54,148 bases of DNA from Methanobrevibacter wolinii SH. Lineage in GTDB: Archaea > Methanobacteriota > Methanobacteria > Methanobacteriales > Methanobacteriaceae. The stretch lies in contig NZ_KK211376.1 in assembly GCF_000621965.1 (NCBI RefSeq), positions 60,700 through 114,847 on the forward strand, given 5' to 3'. The notes under the pieces are model-generated. The model had not been told where the DNA came from. It did not search any database and was given only the letters and a program-made list of their open reading frames with translations. Each line of letters begins with the position of its first letter. The stretch's first letter is position 1. Below, piece after piece: positions 9,866 through 19,462 of this stretch. A program made the translations under genes and the position numbers.

Positions 9866-9882
9866 ATAACCAAATAGTTTAT
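9866..9882. promoter_or_regulatory. TATA box and degenerate operator of the PatB-like gene
   Basis: On the minus strand TTTATATAAAC (a TATA-like box) runs into AACTATTTGGTTAT. This keeps the AAC and GTTAT half-sites of the shared operator but with 6 rather than 4 bases between them. It lies about 45-60 bp before the start codon. It may be a decayed or weak operator, or chance. Confidence 0.3.
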
Positions 9883-9979
9883 ATAAATAAAAACACTATT
9901 AGATATTTTCCTTTTTAAATTTAAAACCCATATGTTTTCTAGATTTAAATAGTATATACAATAAAATTAAAAAATTTTA

Positions 9980-10085
9980 GAATCTGTTGAAAACTATTTT
10001 TTATAAAAATTTAAACATACTTAATACTTAAAAATCAATTTTAAGAAAATTTATTTATAAAAATTTTTAAGAATTTCAACAAAGT
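9980..10085. repeat. Dispersed ~105-bp element with terminal inverted repeats (copy A)
   Basis: It begins GAATCTGTTGAAAAC and ends GAATTTCAACAAAGTC, so the ends are inverted versions of TyTGTTGAAA. The interior is AT-rich, with a TACTTAAAAATCAATTTTAAG block shared with the other copies. It lies in the spacer between the PatB-like gene and tRNA-Cys. The structure resembles a MITE or a decayed insertion sequence end pair. Confidence 0.6.
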
Positions 10086-10194
10086 CAAATTCTAATAAAA
10101 ACCTAAATGAAAATAAATAAAAATAATATCTAAAAAATAGACTAATTAAAAAATATAATCAATAAAAAAAATCTAAAAAAAAGTTTCATTAAAA

Positions 10195-10265
10195 GGCAAG
10201 ATAGGGATTTGAACCCCAGTATCATGGTCTGCAGCCACGCACCTAAGCCGCTCGGTCACCTTGCC
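10195..10265 (-). tRNA. tRNA-Cys (anticodon GCA)
   Basis: 71 nt. The minus strand folds as a cloverleaf: acceptor GGCAAGG pairs with TCTTGCC, the D-arm is ACC…GGT, the anticodon stem CGTGG/CCATG encloses the loop CTGCAGA with anticodon GCA, and the T-arm TGGGG/CCCTA encloses TTCAAAT. No CCA is encoded. It lies among cysteine metabolism genes, between the PatB-like gene and the Cys-rich regulator; its own charging enzyme cysS is 2 kb away on the same strand. Confidence 0.95.
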
Positions 10266-10401
10266 ATTTTATACAACATACATATATTAATTATAACTCA
10301 TATATAAATGTTTTTATTTTTAAATATTTACAAATATTTTCATTTAAATAAAAATTAAAATAAACAAAAAAAGATATAATTAAAAATTAAAAAATTAAAA
10401 T

Positions 10402-10779
10402 TTAACAATCAAATGAAGAATTTAAACATGCATGACATTCATAAGGCATATTACCTTTTTCATGATGTAATTGACACATTACATCTTCTGCTTTGATTTG
10501 ATGACATATATAACATGTACGTGGGATAATATCTAATTTTGTAGCTTTTTCAGTGTAAAGATCATTTGCAAAATCTTTAACTAAATCTTTAATATGATCA
10601 GATAATTCTAATTCACTACCTCTTTTATCTGTAATATATTGACTTACAGCAGGCTGTGTAATATCCATTAATTCAGAAATCTTTTTCTGTTTCATACCTA
10701 AACTTAATAATTGTTTTGCTAACTCAGATCTTATTGCTGGAATAACATACCAAACTACCATTTCACAAGGAGGTTTCAT
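10402..10779 (-). CDS. COG2522-like HTH regulator with Cys-rich C-terminus; candidate cysteine/sulfur regulator
   Basis: 125 aa, start chosen at the ATG giving MKPPCEMVVW, eight bases after GAGG (an ATG two codons earlier is too close). Residues ~10-60 form an XRE-like helix-turn-helix with the recognition region KKISELMDITQPAVSQYITDK. The C-terminal ~45 residues contain CYIC, a further Cys, two His, CHAC and a terminal Cys: a likely metal, Fe-S or thiol-sensing module, seven Cys in all. COG2522 proteins are predicted archaeal regulators with no firm role known to me. It lies between tRNA-Cys and cysE, and a copy of the palindrome seen at other sulfur genes sits in its promoter, so it is the best candidate in the window for the factor that binds that palindrome. 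That link is inference. Confidence 0.8.
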   Translation of the reverse strand: MKPPCEMVVWYVIPAIRSELAKQLLSLGMKQKKISELMDITQPAVSQYITDKRGSELELSDHIKDLVKDFANDLYTEKATKLDIIPRTCYICHQIKAEDVMCQLHHEKGNMPYECHACLNSSFDC

Positions 10780-11005
10780 CTTCATCGCCTCATAATTTTT
10801 AAATAATTAAATAATAATTCAAAAAATAAAAATCTTTGAATAATAAATTATGAATATAAAAAATATTCAATAAAGATTAATTAAGAAATATAATATTATA
10901 AAAATTTAATATTAAATTTCAAACATATACATTAATTTATAATAATGAATCTTTTTTTAACTTAATTTTAGAAATATAATTAATAATAAAACTATTATAA
11001 TATAT

Positions 11006-11019
11006 AAAACTATTGTTAT
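11006..11019. promoter_or_regulatory. Shared operator upstream of the Cys-rich regulator
   Basis: AAAACTATTGTTAT matches ATAAC-N4-GTTAT except at one base. On the minus strand it abuts TTTTATATATTA, a likely TATA box for the regulator gene, about 230 bp before its start codon. The position suggests autoregulation, with a long leader, or control of the spacer. Confidence 0.5.
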
Positions 11020-11030
11020 ATTTTCTAATT

Positions 11031-11057
11031 AAAAAAAAATGAAGGAATTAAATTCCT
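11031..11057 (-). terminator. Hairpin plus T9 terminator overlapping the cysE stop
   Basis: AGGAATTAAATTCCT is a perfect inverted repeat (stem about 5-7 bp) that includes the cysE stop codon. On the minus strand it is followed within four bases by nine T residues. Confidence 0.7.
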
Positions 11058-11770
11058 CCACCTTCTTCAAATACAACATCTTCATTATATTTTCTATAGT
11101 TATTAATATTTATACCCGAATTAGAAATATTATATAATTTTTTTAAGGTTTCTAATTCATTTTCAAGTTCATCTTGACGTTTTACTAATTGTTGTAAACA
11201 GTTTTTAACTGGATCTGGAAGTTTATTATGCTCTAAATTTAAAGGACATGATTTATCTTTAGTTTTAACAACTCTTCCAGGAATACCAACACAAGTTGAA
11301 TGTGGAGGTACATCTTTTAAGACTACAGAACCTGCACCTATCTTTGATGAATTACCAATTGTAATATCACCCATAACTTTTGCACCTGCACCAACTACTA
11401 CTGCATCTCCAATAGTTGGATGTCTTTTTTTCTTTTCAAGAGATGTTCCACCAAGAACTGCTCCTTGATAAATTAAAACATCATTACCTACAATCGCTGT
11501 TTCACCAATAACAATCCCCATACCATGATCTATGAAAACTCTACGACCAATTGTAGCACCAGGATGTATTTCCACACCAGTTAAAAACCTTGCAATAGTA
11601 GAATTAAATCTTGCTAAAAATTTAGCCCCTTTTTTCCAAAGCCAATGACTTATTAAATGGAACCAAACAGCATAGACTCCAGGGTAACAAAATAAGATTT
11701 CAATAGCGCTACGGCTAGCAGGATCTCTCATTTTGGCAGTCATTATATCCTCTCTTATTCTGTTAAACAT
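11048..11770 (-). CDS. cysE: Serine O-acetyltransferase
   Basis: 240 aa. Makes O-acetyl-L-serine from serine and acetyl-CoA, the first step of cysteine synthesis. The left-handed beta-helix hexapeptide repeats span about residues 66-170; the catalytic residues of E. coli CysE are matched by FIDHGMG (Asp81, His82) and KRHPTI (His117). After the helix comes a charged, coiled-coil-like tail (about 185-215). The protein ends in GGGI, resembling the GDGI end of E. coli CysE that inserts its last Ile into the CysK active site, so a CysE-CysK complex is likely. The start ATG has GGTGAT seven bases upstream. cysK lies 413 bp upstream on the same strand with its own promoter, so the two are probably separate units. 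Confidence 0.95.
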   Translation of the reverse strand: MFNRIREDIMTAKMRDPASRSAIEILFCYPGVYAVWFHLISHWLWKKGAKFLARFNSTIARFLTGVEIHPGATIGRRVFIDHGMGIVIGETAIVGNDVLIYQGAVLGGTSLEKKKRHPTIGDAVVVGAGAKVMGDITIGNSSKIGAGSVVLKDVPPHSTCVGIPGRVVKTKDKSCPLNLEHNKLPDPVKNCLQQLVKRQDELENELETLKKLYNISNSGININNYRKYNEDVVFEEGGGI

Positions 11771-11817
11771 ATTATCACCTGAAATTTTAAAATATTATTA
11801 ATAACTTTTATAACACC

Positions 11818-11875
11818 CTATATAAATACTTTCTTAACTATAGTTAATATATTTTTGATTTTAACTAAAAGTTAA
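11818..11875 (-). promoter_or_regulatory. cysE promoter with operator-like dyads
   Basis: A TATA box (TTTATATA, plus strand TATATAAAT at 11819-11827) lies about 50 bp before the cysE start. Just upstream of it, TTAACTATAGTTAA (11834-11847) is a perfect palindrome with the AAC-N4-GTT core of the shared operator, and TTAACTAAAAGTTAA (11861-11875) is a second dyad with N5 spacing. The rest of the spacer up to 12183 is AT-rich with no gene. Confidence 0.5.
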
Positions 11876-12183
11876 AAAAATACTAGATTATTACTAAAAA
11901 ATAAAAACTAATCTTTTTTTAACTTTTAATTAGTAATTTAATAATAATAATTCTTAAAAACTAATTTAAGATTAAATAAATTAATATTTTTATAATAAAA
12001 CTTAACAATGTTATTATTTTATCTTTAAAAAAAATTCTATTTTAAATAATTAAAATAGAATATATATTAGATTATTAGTAATATTAAAAAAGTAATTATA
12101 AAATAAAAAATTACTTAATTTTATAAATTAATATAAATTTCTTAAATTCTAAAAAAATATTATAAAAAAATATTTTTAAAAAT

Positions 12184-13173
12184 TTATTCTACTGGGAATA
12201 TTTCTGGACCATATTCTTTATAGAGATCTTGGAATACCCAATCAACAGATAAGTATCTATCACCAGTATCAGGTAAAATAGCTACAATAGTTTTACCTTT
12301 GTATTCCGGTCTTTTAGCAATTTGTAATGCTGCATAAGTTGCTGCACCAGAAGAAATACCTGCAAAAATACCTTCTTCTTTAGCAAGAGCAAGTAAAGTT
12401 TTACCAGCATTTTCATCAGATACAGGGAATATTTCATCAATTGCATCTGCATGATAAGTTTCAGGTACAAATCCTGCACCAATACCTTGGATTTTATGAG
12501 GTCCTTTTACACCTTTACCTAAAGTTTGAGAAGTTTCAGGTTCTACTGCTACTGCATGTAAATCTGGGTTTACTTCTTTAATAGCTTCAGAAATACCAGT
12601 AATAGTTCCACCAGTACCTACACCAGCTACAACTACATCAACTTTACCATCAGTATCCCTAATTATTTCTGGACCAGTAGTTGCTTTATGGAATTCTGGA
12701 TTTGCTTGATTTCTAAATTGTGCTGGGTTTACAGAATTAGGAATTTCTTTTAATAATTCATCAGCTTTTGCAATTGCTCCAGGCATACCATCACTACCTG
12801 GTGTTAAAACAATTTCTGCACCAAAGACTGCAAGTAATTTTCTTCTTTCAATAGACATTGTATCAGGCATGGTTAAAATTAATCTGTAACCTTTTGCTGC
12901 TGCTACAATAGCAAGTGCAATACCAGTATTACCACTAGTTGGTTCAATTAAAACAGAATCTTTATTTAATAATCCTCTTTTTTCTGCATCTTCAATTAAA
13001 GCTACACCAATCCTATCTTTTACACTACCTGCAGGGTTAAATGATTCTAATTTTACAAGTACTTCAGCATCTAAATCTTTAGTTAATGAATTTAATCTTA
13101 CAAGTGGAGTGTTACCCACTGTTTCAGTTATATCGTTTGCTACTCCTCTAGTTAATTTTGGAATGTTTACCAT
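12184..13173 (-). CDS. cysK: Cysteine synthase (O-acetylserine sulfhydrylase)
   Basis: 329 aa PLP fold-type II enzyme that makes cysteine from O-acetylserine and sulfide. The PLP lysine is at 52 in [10 protein letters not shown]; the substrate loop TSGNTG is at 79-84; the PLP-phosphate loop GTGGTITG and [11 protein letters not shown] are also present. Length is normal for CysK. The start ATG has GGTGATAAAAT upstream. It faces the same way as cysE but is separated by 413 bp. Its 650-bp upstream region holds three operator copies, two created by a duplication, so it is probably tightly controlled. Cystathionine beta-synthase is a relative, but the absence of extra domains and the CysE partner favour CysK. 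Confidence 0.95.
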   Translation of the reverse strand: MVNIPKLTRGVANDITETVGNTPLVRLNSLTKDLDAEVLVKLESFNPAGSVKDRIGVALIEDAEKRGLLNKDSVLIEPTSGNTGIALAIVAAAKGYRLILTMPDTMSIERRKLLAVFGAEIVLTPGSDGMPGAIAKADELLKEIPNSVNPAQFRNQANPEFHKATTGPEIIRDTDGKVDVVVAGVGTGGTITGISEAIKEVNPDLHAVAVEPETSQTLGKGVKGPHKIQGIGAGFVPETYHADAIDEIFPVSDENAGKTLLALAKEEGIFAGISSGAATYAALQIAKRPEYKGKTIVAILPDTGDRYLSVDWVFQDLYKEYGPEIFPVE

Positions 13174-13270
13174 ATTTTATCACCACAAGTTATTTTTGTT
13201 AAATCTTTAATTTTAAATTTTGCACCATATTTCACTTAAAAAATTTTAAAATTAAACCACATACATAAAT

Positions 13271-13430
13271 CTTTACATACAATTATTAGAAATTCATAGT
13301 ATATAACTATTGTTATATTTTTTCAATTAAAAAAATCTAAAAATTAATATGAATATATTATAAATCCTTACAAATAATTATTAGAAATTCATAGTATATA
13401 ACTATTGTTATATTTTTTCAATTAAAATAA
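13271..13430. repeat. 95-bp-spaced duplication in the cysK upstream region
   Basis: A block of about 55-60 bp containing AATTATTAGAAATTCATAGT, the operator and TTTTTTCAATTAAA occurs twice, offset by 95 bp (operators at 13303 and 13398). It multiplies the operator in front of cysK. Confidence 0.8.
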
Positions 13431-13486
13431 AAATATATATAAAAGTTATAAGACACAATATCACAATGTTTTATAACTATTGTTAT
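13303..13486. promoter_or_regulatory. Triple shared operator upstream of cysK
   Basis: ATAACTATTGTTAT occurs three times, identically, at 13303-13316, 13398-13411 and 13473-13486, that is 130-315 bp before the cysK start. Both half-sites match ATAAC-N4-GTTAT. A weak TATA-like box (GATTTATGTATG on the minus strand, about 13262-13273) lies between the nearest copy and the gene. Operators upstream of the TATA box would fit activation, DNA looping or blocking of TFB. Confidence 0.65.
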
Positions 13487-13642
13487 ATTAAATTTTAATA
13501 CTTATAAATGTTTCGTTATATTATTAAAAAATAAGAAAAATTATCATGTAAAAAAATGTATATTTTAAATAATTATAAAAAAATCCATAAATACAAACAA
13601 AATTTTATCTAATTTTAATTTTAAATGATTATAAAAAATTTA

Positions 13643-13795
13643 AGTAATAAAAAAATCCACTTATACTACTAATCTAACAAAAAACATAAAAAAAATAAAT
13701 AGTAATAAAAAAATCCACTTATACTACTAATCTAACAAAAAACATGAAAAAAATAAATAGTAATAAAAAAATCCACTTATACTACTAATCTAACT
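13643..13795. repeat. 58-bp tandem repeat, nearly three copies
   Basis: The unit AGTAATAAAAAAATCCACTT… repeats with a 58-bp period (markers at 13656, 13714, 13772) with very few differences. It lies between the cysK upstream region and the 3' end of nth. Confidence 0.85.
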
Positions 13796-13828
13796 AAACT
13801 TTAAAAAAATAAATAAATTTTAACTAAA

Positions 13829-14470
13829 TTAAATATTTTCATCTAAATTTTTATCATAATCACAATATTCTGAAATAGGACAAATATCACATTGCGGAGA
13901 TGTAGGTTTACATATAGTCTGACCAAATTGAACCATTAAATCATTTAACTTAATCCATAAATCACGAGGAACAACTTTCATAAGTTCTTGTTCAGTATCT
14001 TCTGGTTTTTTAGTATTAACTAAACCCCATCTATTAGAGATTCTATGAACATGAGTATCTACAGGAATTGCTGGTTCATTAAATGCAAATACAAGTACAC
14101 AATTTGCTGTTTTTCTTCCAACTCCAGGAAGTTTTAAAAGTTCTTTCATATCATTAGGAACTTTAGCTCCATATTGATCTATTAAAATTCTTGAAACTTC
14201 TTTAATACGTGCTGCTTTTACATGGTAAAAACCTGCAGGTTTAATAAGTTTTTCAATATCATCAACTGGTGCATCAACAATAGCATAAATATCTTTATAT
14301 TTATTAAAAAGATTATCTGTTGCTTGATCAGTATTTTCATCTCTAGTTCTTTGAGATAAAATAGTTCTAATAAGAACTCTATATGGTCCATCATCAAGAA
14401 ATACCCTTAAATTATAATTCTTACTAAGAATATCAAAAATTTTTCTAATTGTTTCTTCTTTATTTTCCAT
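13829..14470 (-). CDS. nth: Endonuclease III (DNA glycosylase/AP lyase)
   Basis: 213 aa base-excision repair enzyme for oxidised pyrimidines. The helix-hairpin-helix [14 protein letters not shown] holds the catalytic Lys120; the catalytic Asp138 is in [14 protein letters not shown]. The C-terminal [4Fe-4S] motif C-x6-C-x2-C-x5-C is intact ([17 protein letters not shown]). Length matches E. coli Nth. The start ATG follows GGGGAATTTTA. The gene ends 48 bp before the region of aroA's 3' end is counted, i.e. aroA lies just upstream on the other side in the same direction order aroA then none; nth starts 48 bp left of the aroA stop, so aroA and nth may be co-transcribed. Confidence 0.95.
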   Translation of the reverse strand: MENKEETIRKIFDILSKNYNLRVFLDDGPYRVLIRTILSQRTRDENTDQATDNLFNKYKDIYAIVDAPVDDIEKLIKPAGFYHVKAARIKEVSRILIDQYGAKVPNDMKELLKLPGVGRKTANCVLVFAFNEPAIPVDTHVHRISNRWGLVNTKKPEDTEQELMKVVPRDLWIKLNDLMVQFGQTICKPTSPQCDICPISEYCDYDKNLDENI

Positions 14471-14517
14471 TAAAATTCCCCATATTAAATTAAAATAATA
14501 TAATACTGATTAAATAG

Positions 14518-15840
14518 TTAATATGATAATTCTAAATCTACACCAATAGAACTCATAGCTTCAATAAACTCGGGGAATGACACATTAAAAACATCCCCTC
14601 CATCTATAATTACATTATAACCTTTAAGATTTAAAAGAATAAATGCCATAGCAAGTCTATGATCTTTATGAGATGAAACTATAAATTCTTCATTTTTATT
14701 AAGAGTTTGTCCTTTAATTATTATATAATCCTCAAATTCTTCAAGTTCACAACCACATTTTCTAAGTTCTTCACAAGTTGTTGCAATTCTATCAGTTTCT
14801 TTAAATCTAGTATGACCAATACCTTTAATTTTTGTAGTTCCATCTGCAAGAGCAGCTAAAATAGCTATAGTAGGTAATAAATCAGGAGCATTAGCTAAAT
14901 CAATTTCATCAATAGATTTAAGATTACCTTGAGATTCAATAGTAACAGAATTAACATCACAATTAATATTTGCACCCATTTCACTTAAAATATCTAAAAT
15001 AATTTTATCTCCTTGTTTAGAATCTTTAAATAAATTAAGTATAGTAATTTTACCACCAAATATAGCGCATGCAGCAAGAAGATAAGATGAAGATGAATAA
15101 TCTCCTTCAACAATATAATCACAAGCAGTATATTTTTGTGGTTTAACTATAAATTTAGTATTTTCACCTTCAAGAGATACATCAACATTAACCCCAAATT
15201 TATTCATAATATCAATAGTCATATCAACATAAGGTTTTGATACAAATTCAGGTAAAACTTCAAGTTCTACTCCTTTCTCTGTAAGTGGAGCAGAAATTAA
15301 TATTGAAGATATAAACTGAGAAGAAACATTACCAGAAATAGAAGTAATTCCTCCTTCAAATCCAGGAAAAACAGTAATTGGAGCTTTATTATCAACAGAT
15401 TCAGTTTTTACACCTAATGATTTTAATGCTTCTAATAAATCACCCATAGGTCTAGTTTGAAGAGAATCATCTCCTGTAAATACTACTTCAGTATTACCTA
15501 ATGCTGCAATAGAGGTAAGTAATCTTAAAGAAGTTCCAGAATTTCCAAGATTTATAATATGCTCTGGATTTGTAATAAATGGTTGAGGATTAAAATTTGG
15601 TTTTATTATACCATTAACTCCATTAATATCAACATAATTACCAAAATTAGTAATATCTGCACCTAATGTAATACATGCATTTAATGTAGATAAAGTATCC
15701 TCTGATAACAATGGATTAAAAACTTGACTGTAACCATCTGCAAGTGAAGCTAAAATTATTGCTCTATGTGTATAACTTTTAGAAGAAGGTGCTTTAATTT
15801 CACCTTCAATATCTAAACATCTTTTAAATTTCAATTTCAT
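14518..15840 (-). CDS. aroA: 3-phosphoshikimate 1-carboxyvinyltransferase (EPSP synthase)
   Basis: 440 aa. Transfers the enolpyruvyl group of PEP to shikimate 3-phosphate in aromatic amino acid synthesis. Signature segments are the N-terminal KAPSSKSYTHRAIILASLADG (substrate-binding Lys, Ser, Arg), LGNSGTSLRLL, and late HKDHRLAMAF and KETDRI. The ATG giving MKLKFKR is preferred, as GCTGATTTAT precedes it in the common GGTGATTTA-ATG arrangement; a start four codons upstream is less likely. nth begins 48 bp after its stop, so the two may share a transcript. Confidence 0.95.
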   Translation of the reverse strand: MKLKFKRCLDIEGEIKAPSSKSYTHRAIILASLADGYSQVFNPLLSEDTLSTLNACITLGADITNFGNYVDINGVNGIIKPNFNPQPFITNPEHIINLGNSGTSLRLLTSIAALGNTEVVFTGDDSLQTRPMGDLLEALKSLGVKTESVDNKAPITVFPGFEGGITSISGNVSSQFISSILISAPLTEKGVELEVLPEFVSKPYVDMTIDIMNKFGVNVDVSLEGENTKFIVKPQKYTACDYIVEGDYSSSSYLLAACAIFGGKITILNLFKDSKQGDKIILDILSEMGANINCDVNSVTIESQGNLKSIDEIDLANAPDLLPTIAILAALADGTTKIKGIGHTRFKETDRIATTCEELRKCGCELEEFEDYIIIKGQTLNKNEEFIVSSHKDHRLAMAFILLNLKGYNVIIDGGDVFNVSFPEFIEAMSSIGVDLELSY

Positions 15841-15960
15841 ATAAATCAGCACTATATTATATAATAAATAAATTTCTTTAAAAAAATAATTTCTTAATAT
15901 AATATTATATTATACAATATTAATAATATACTAAAAATATTAAAAAAATATCAAAATTAA

Positions 15961-16063
15961 GCTTTGTTGAAATCATTCTAATTTTTTAAATAAACTTTTT
16001 TAAATTAAATTTTCAAGTATTAATACAAATTAAAATATTATAAAAAATAGTTTTCAACAGATT
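15961..16063. repeat. Dispersed ~105-bp element (copy B, reverse orientation)
   Basis: It begins GCTTTGTTGAAATC and ends TAGTTTTCAACAGATT, the reverse-complement order of copy A near 9980, with the interior blocks (TTTTCAAGTATTAATA, TTATAAAAAATAG) also reversed. It lies between aroA and valS; the rest of the spacer 15841-16325 is AT-rich with no gene seen. Confidence 0.6.
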
Positions 16064-16315
16064 ACAAAATTAAAAATATAAAACTAAATTTAAAATAATA
16101 AAAAAGATTTTAATAAGATTCTGTTTTTATAAAACTTAAAAAGTAATAAAAATTAGTTAAAAGAGTATAAATAATTAATATATTAAAACATAAAATAGCT
16201 AGAAAATAAGCAAATATTTAAAAAAATAAACATAAAAAAGAAAAAAACACTAAAACAATACAAAAACACAAAAAACAAGAAAAAAATATTAAACAATACA
16301 AAAATTAAAATAAAT

Positions 16316-16342
16316 TAGAAGTTATTTATCTAATAACTTCTA
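16316..16342 (-). terminator. Hairpin terminator overlapping the valS stop
   Basis: TAGAAGTTATT and AATAACTTCTA form a perfect 11-bp stem with a 5-nt loop. The valS stop codon lies at the stem-loop junction, and the downstream minus strand is T-rich. Confidence 0.7.
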
Positions 16343-19052
16343 AAATAACATCTAAATCTTCAGATTGGAAAATATCTACTTTTTCACCAGAAGCTCCAAC
16401 CACTTCTGTTTTAAGATTAAAGTAATCTTTAGGAACTTCTAACTCACCAATATTAAGTTTATTGTTTTCTGAAAGTTCATCTGCAATATCTTCAACAGAG
16501 TTAGATTTAACATAACCAACTACTTTACCTGCATCAGATTTGAACTCTGGTCCAATTTTACTCATTACTGGTTCTACTTCAATAACTTTTTCATGAATAT
16601 CTGGTTTACCAGATAAAACATTTAATTCATTAATTTTTAAAGTACCTGCAATATCTTCTTTAAAAGTATTACAAATATCTGATAAATCAGAAGTGTAAAT
16701 ATTGACTTTAGTAAGAGGTGCATTTAATGCTATTTTATTAGCTGATTTAAATCTTCTTACTTCATCAATTATTTCAATAGCAGAATCTCCATTTACCATG
16801 AAATCATTATCATCAAATTCTTTAATAATTTCTGGCCATGAAGAGGTATGAATACTTGAATCTTCAAAGTGTTGATATACTTCTTCTGTAAAGAATGGAG
16901 CAATAGGAGATAAAATTTTAAGAGTATTTTCTACAACATATCTAAGAGTATATTTAGCAGCAATACGTGATTCATCTGATACACTATCATCATATAATCT
17001 GTATTTTACAGCTTCAATATATTCATCACAGAAATCATGCCATACAAATTGTTCAATACTTGTAATAGTTTTTGCGAATTCATATTTAGAAAATGCTTCA
17101 TCAACAGTTCTGTTTAAATTTGTAAATTTAGCTAAAATCCATTTATCCATAGGATTAAGATTTGATATAATAGTTTTTTCATCAGATAAATCATCCTCTG
17201 AAAATATATGCATACTAATGAATCTAAATGCATTCCAGAATTTACGTAAGAATTTGTAACCATGTTTAATATCTTTCCATGCAAATGCTACATCAGAACC
17301 TGGAAGACTATTTGCAGCCCAAGTTCTTAATGGATCTGCACCATACTCTTTAATTACATCATCAGGTGCAATAACATTTCCTCTAGATTTACTCATTTTA
17401 AATCCATCTTCACCAAAGACCATACCATTAATAACAACATCATCCCATGGTTTTTTACCAGTTAATGCTAAACATCTGAGAATTGTATAAAATGTCCATG
17501 TACGAATAATATCGTGTCCTTGTGGACGAATACTTGCAGGGAAATCATTTACATATGATGGATCAGGCCATCCTGCAATAGATAATGGAGAAATAGAACT
17601 ATCCATCCAAGTATCTAAAACATCAGTTTCACCAATAAATTCATTACAACCACATTCACATGGATGTTTTGGTTTATCTACAGTAGGATCTACTGGTAAT
17701 TGATCTTCATCAGGTAAAATTATCTTACCACAATTTTTACAATACCATACAGGTATAGGTGTTGCAAATAATCTTTGTCTTGAAATACACCAATCCCATT
17801 CCATAGAATCTGCCCAATTTAAAAGCCTAGATTCCATATGTTTAGGCATCCAATTCATTTCATTAGAAGCTTCTTTAACTTGACTAATAAGTTTTCTAAC
17901 TGCAACAAACCATTGTTTTTTAACTAAAATTTCAATAGGTGTTTTACATCTCCAACATTGTCCAACATTTTGATCAAGATCTTCTTGTTTTAAAAGATAA
18001 CCTTCTTCTTTAAGATCTTTAATAGTTGCTTCTTTAGCATCTTTTAAAGTCATACCTTCATATCTACCTGCTGCAGAAGTAAGTAAACCTTGTTCTGTAA
18101 TAGCTTCAATAACTTCAAGGTCATATTTATTTACCCAACTTACATCAGTCTTATCACCAAAAGTACATACCATTACAGCACCAGTACCAAATTCAGGATC
18201 TACTTCTTCATCTGCAATGATTTTTACTTTTTGAGAAGTTAAAGGTACTTCTACATATTTACCTAAAAGATGATTATACCTTTCATCATCAGGATGAATA
18301 ACAACTGCAACACAAGCAGACATTAACTCAGGTCTAGAAGTTGCAATTAAAATTCCACTTTCCTTAGGATCTGCATTGTGACCATCTGGCCTTATATAAG
18401 AATTATCTTTAGGGAATTCTTCTACAGCTGAAAGATCAGCTGGTGGAAAATTAACATAATTTAAATGAGATTTATTTTCTGCATATTCTACTTCAGCAAA
18501 AGCAATAGCAGTTTCACATCTAGGACACCAATATACAGGGTGAATACCTCTATAAATTAACCCTTGATTATACATTTTTAAAAATGAATATTGAGTTCTT
18601 TTCCTATATTCTGGAGTCATAGTAACAAATTCTCTATCCCAATCCTGAGAGAAACCAAGAGATAACATTTGTTTTTTCATAAGAGCAATATTTTTAGTGG
18701 TTAAGTCAATACACATATCCCTAAATTCTGCTCTAGAAACATCATTTTTCTTAATATTATGAAGTTCTTCAACCTTAACTTCAGTAGGAAGTCCATGACA
18801 ATCCCATCCTTGAGGGAATAATACATCATATCCTTTTAATCTTCTATACCTTGCATTCATATCAATGTATACCCAATTTAATACATGACCTAAATGTATA
18901 GATCCTGTTGGATATGGTGGAGGAGTATCTATAATATATCTTGGTCTTGTTCCATCACCAATATATTTATAAATTTTATCATCTTGCCATTTTTTCTGCC
19001 ATAACTCTTCCTTATTATGGTCATAATCTTTTGGTATATCTTTTTCTGACAT
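16326..19052 (-). CDS. valS: Valyl-tRNA synthetase
   Basis: 908 aa class I synthetase that charges tRNA-Val and edits misactivated threonine. The HIGH-type motif is in [17 protein letters not shown] at about 46-62; the CP1 editing domain follows (about 200-350, with [15 protein letters not shown]); the KMSKS motif is in [10 protein letters not shown]; zinc-type CxxC pairs are in WYCKNCG and [10 protein letters not shown]. Length is typical for archaeal ValRS, which lacks the long bacterial C-terminal coiled coil. The start ATG follows GGAGAAAAT. Monocistronic, with a terminator hairpin at the stop. Confidence 0.97.
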   Translation of the reverse strand: MSEKDIPKDYDHNKEELWQKKWQDDKIYKYIGDGTRPRYIIDTPPPYPTGSIHLGHVLNWVYIDMNARYRRLKGYDVLFPQGWDCHGLPTEVKVEELHNIKKNDVSRAEFRDMCIDLTTKNIALMKKQMLSLGFSQDWDREFVTMTPEYRKRTQYSFLKMYNQGLIYRGIHPVYWCPRCETAIAFAEVEYAENKSHLNYVNFPPADLSAVEEFPKDNSYIRPDGHNADPKESGILIATSRPELMSACVAVVIHPDDERYNHLLGKYVEVPLTSQKVKIIADEEVDPEFGTGAVMVCTFGDKTDVSWVNKYDLEVIEAITEQGLLTSAAGRYEGMTLKDAKEATIKDLKEEGYLLKQEDLDQNVGQCWRCKTPIEILVKKQWFVAVRKLISQVKEASNEMNWMPKHMESRLLNWADSMEWDWCISRQRLFATPIPVWYCKNCGKIILPDEDQLPVDPTVDKPKHPCECGCNEFIGETDVLDTWMDSSISPLSIAGWPDPSYVNDFPASIRPQGHDIIRTWTFYTILRCLALTGKKPWDDVVINGMVFGEDGFKMSKSRGNVIAPDDVIKEYGADPLRTWAANSLPGSDVAFAWKDIKHGYKFLRKFWNAFRFISMHIFSEDDLSDEKTIISNLNPMDKWILAKFTNLNRTVDEAFSKYEFAKTITSIEQFVWHDFCDEYIEAVKYRLYDDSVSDESRIAAKYTLRYVVENTLKILSPIAPFFTEEVYQHFEDSSIHTSSWPEIIKEFDDNDFMVNGDSAIEIIDEVRRFKSANKIALNAPLTKVNIYTSDLSDICNTFKEDIAGTLKINELNVLSGKPDIHEKVIEVEPVMSKIGPEFKSDAGKVVGYVKSNSVEDIADELSENNKLNIGELEVPKDYFNLKTEVVGASGEKVDIFQSEDLDVILEVIR

Positions 19053-19462
19053 ATTTTCTCCATGCGAAATTTTTGATAAAATTAATAATAAATAAAAAGT
19101 AGTCTTTAGTACTTAAGTATTAAAGTTATAAAAAAATAATTATATTAATCAATACCTAAAATTTCTAAAAACCTAATTTAACATACACTTATAATATATT
19201 TTCAAAATTAATATAATTAATTTATTATATTAATAAATTATTTAAAACAAAAATTAAAACACAATATAAAATAGCTAAAATTTTAATTTTAAAAAAATAG
19301 CTAATAAAGTATATGTTTAAATTTCAAATCTAAAAACTTGAATAAAAATTATTCATATTATTAATATATAATTAATAATAGATAAATATTTAATTAATAT
19401 AATTAATATAAATAAACTAATATTATATATTTATTATTTTTAATAAAACATGGAGAATAAAA
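19053..19462. other. AT-rich divergent promoter region
   Basis: About 410 bp between the divergently oriented valS and the His-rich membrane protein gene. It contains many AT-rich TATA-like strings, but no dyad or RNA structure that stands out. Confidence 0.45.
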
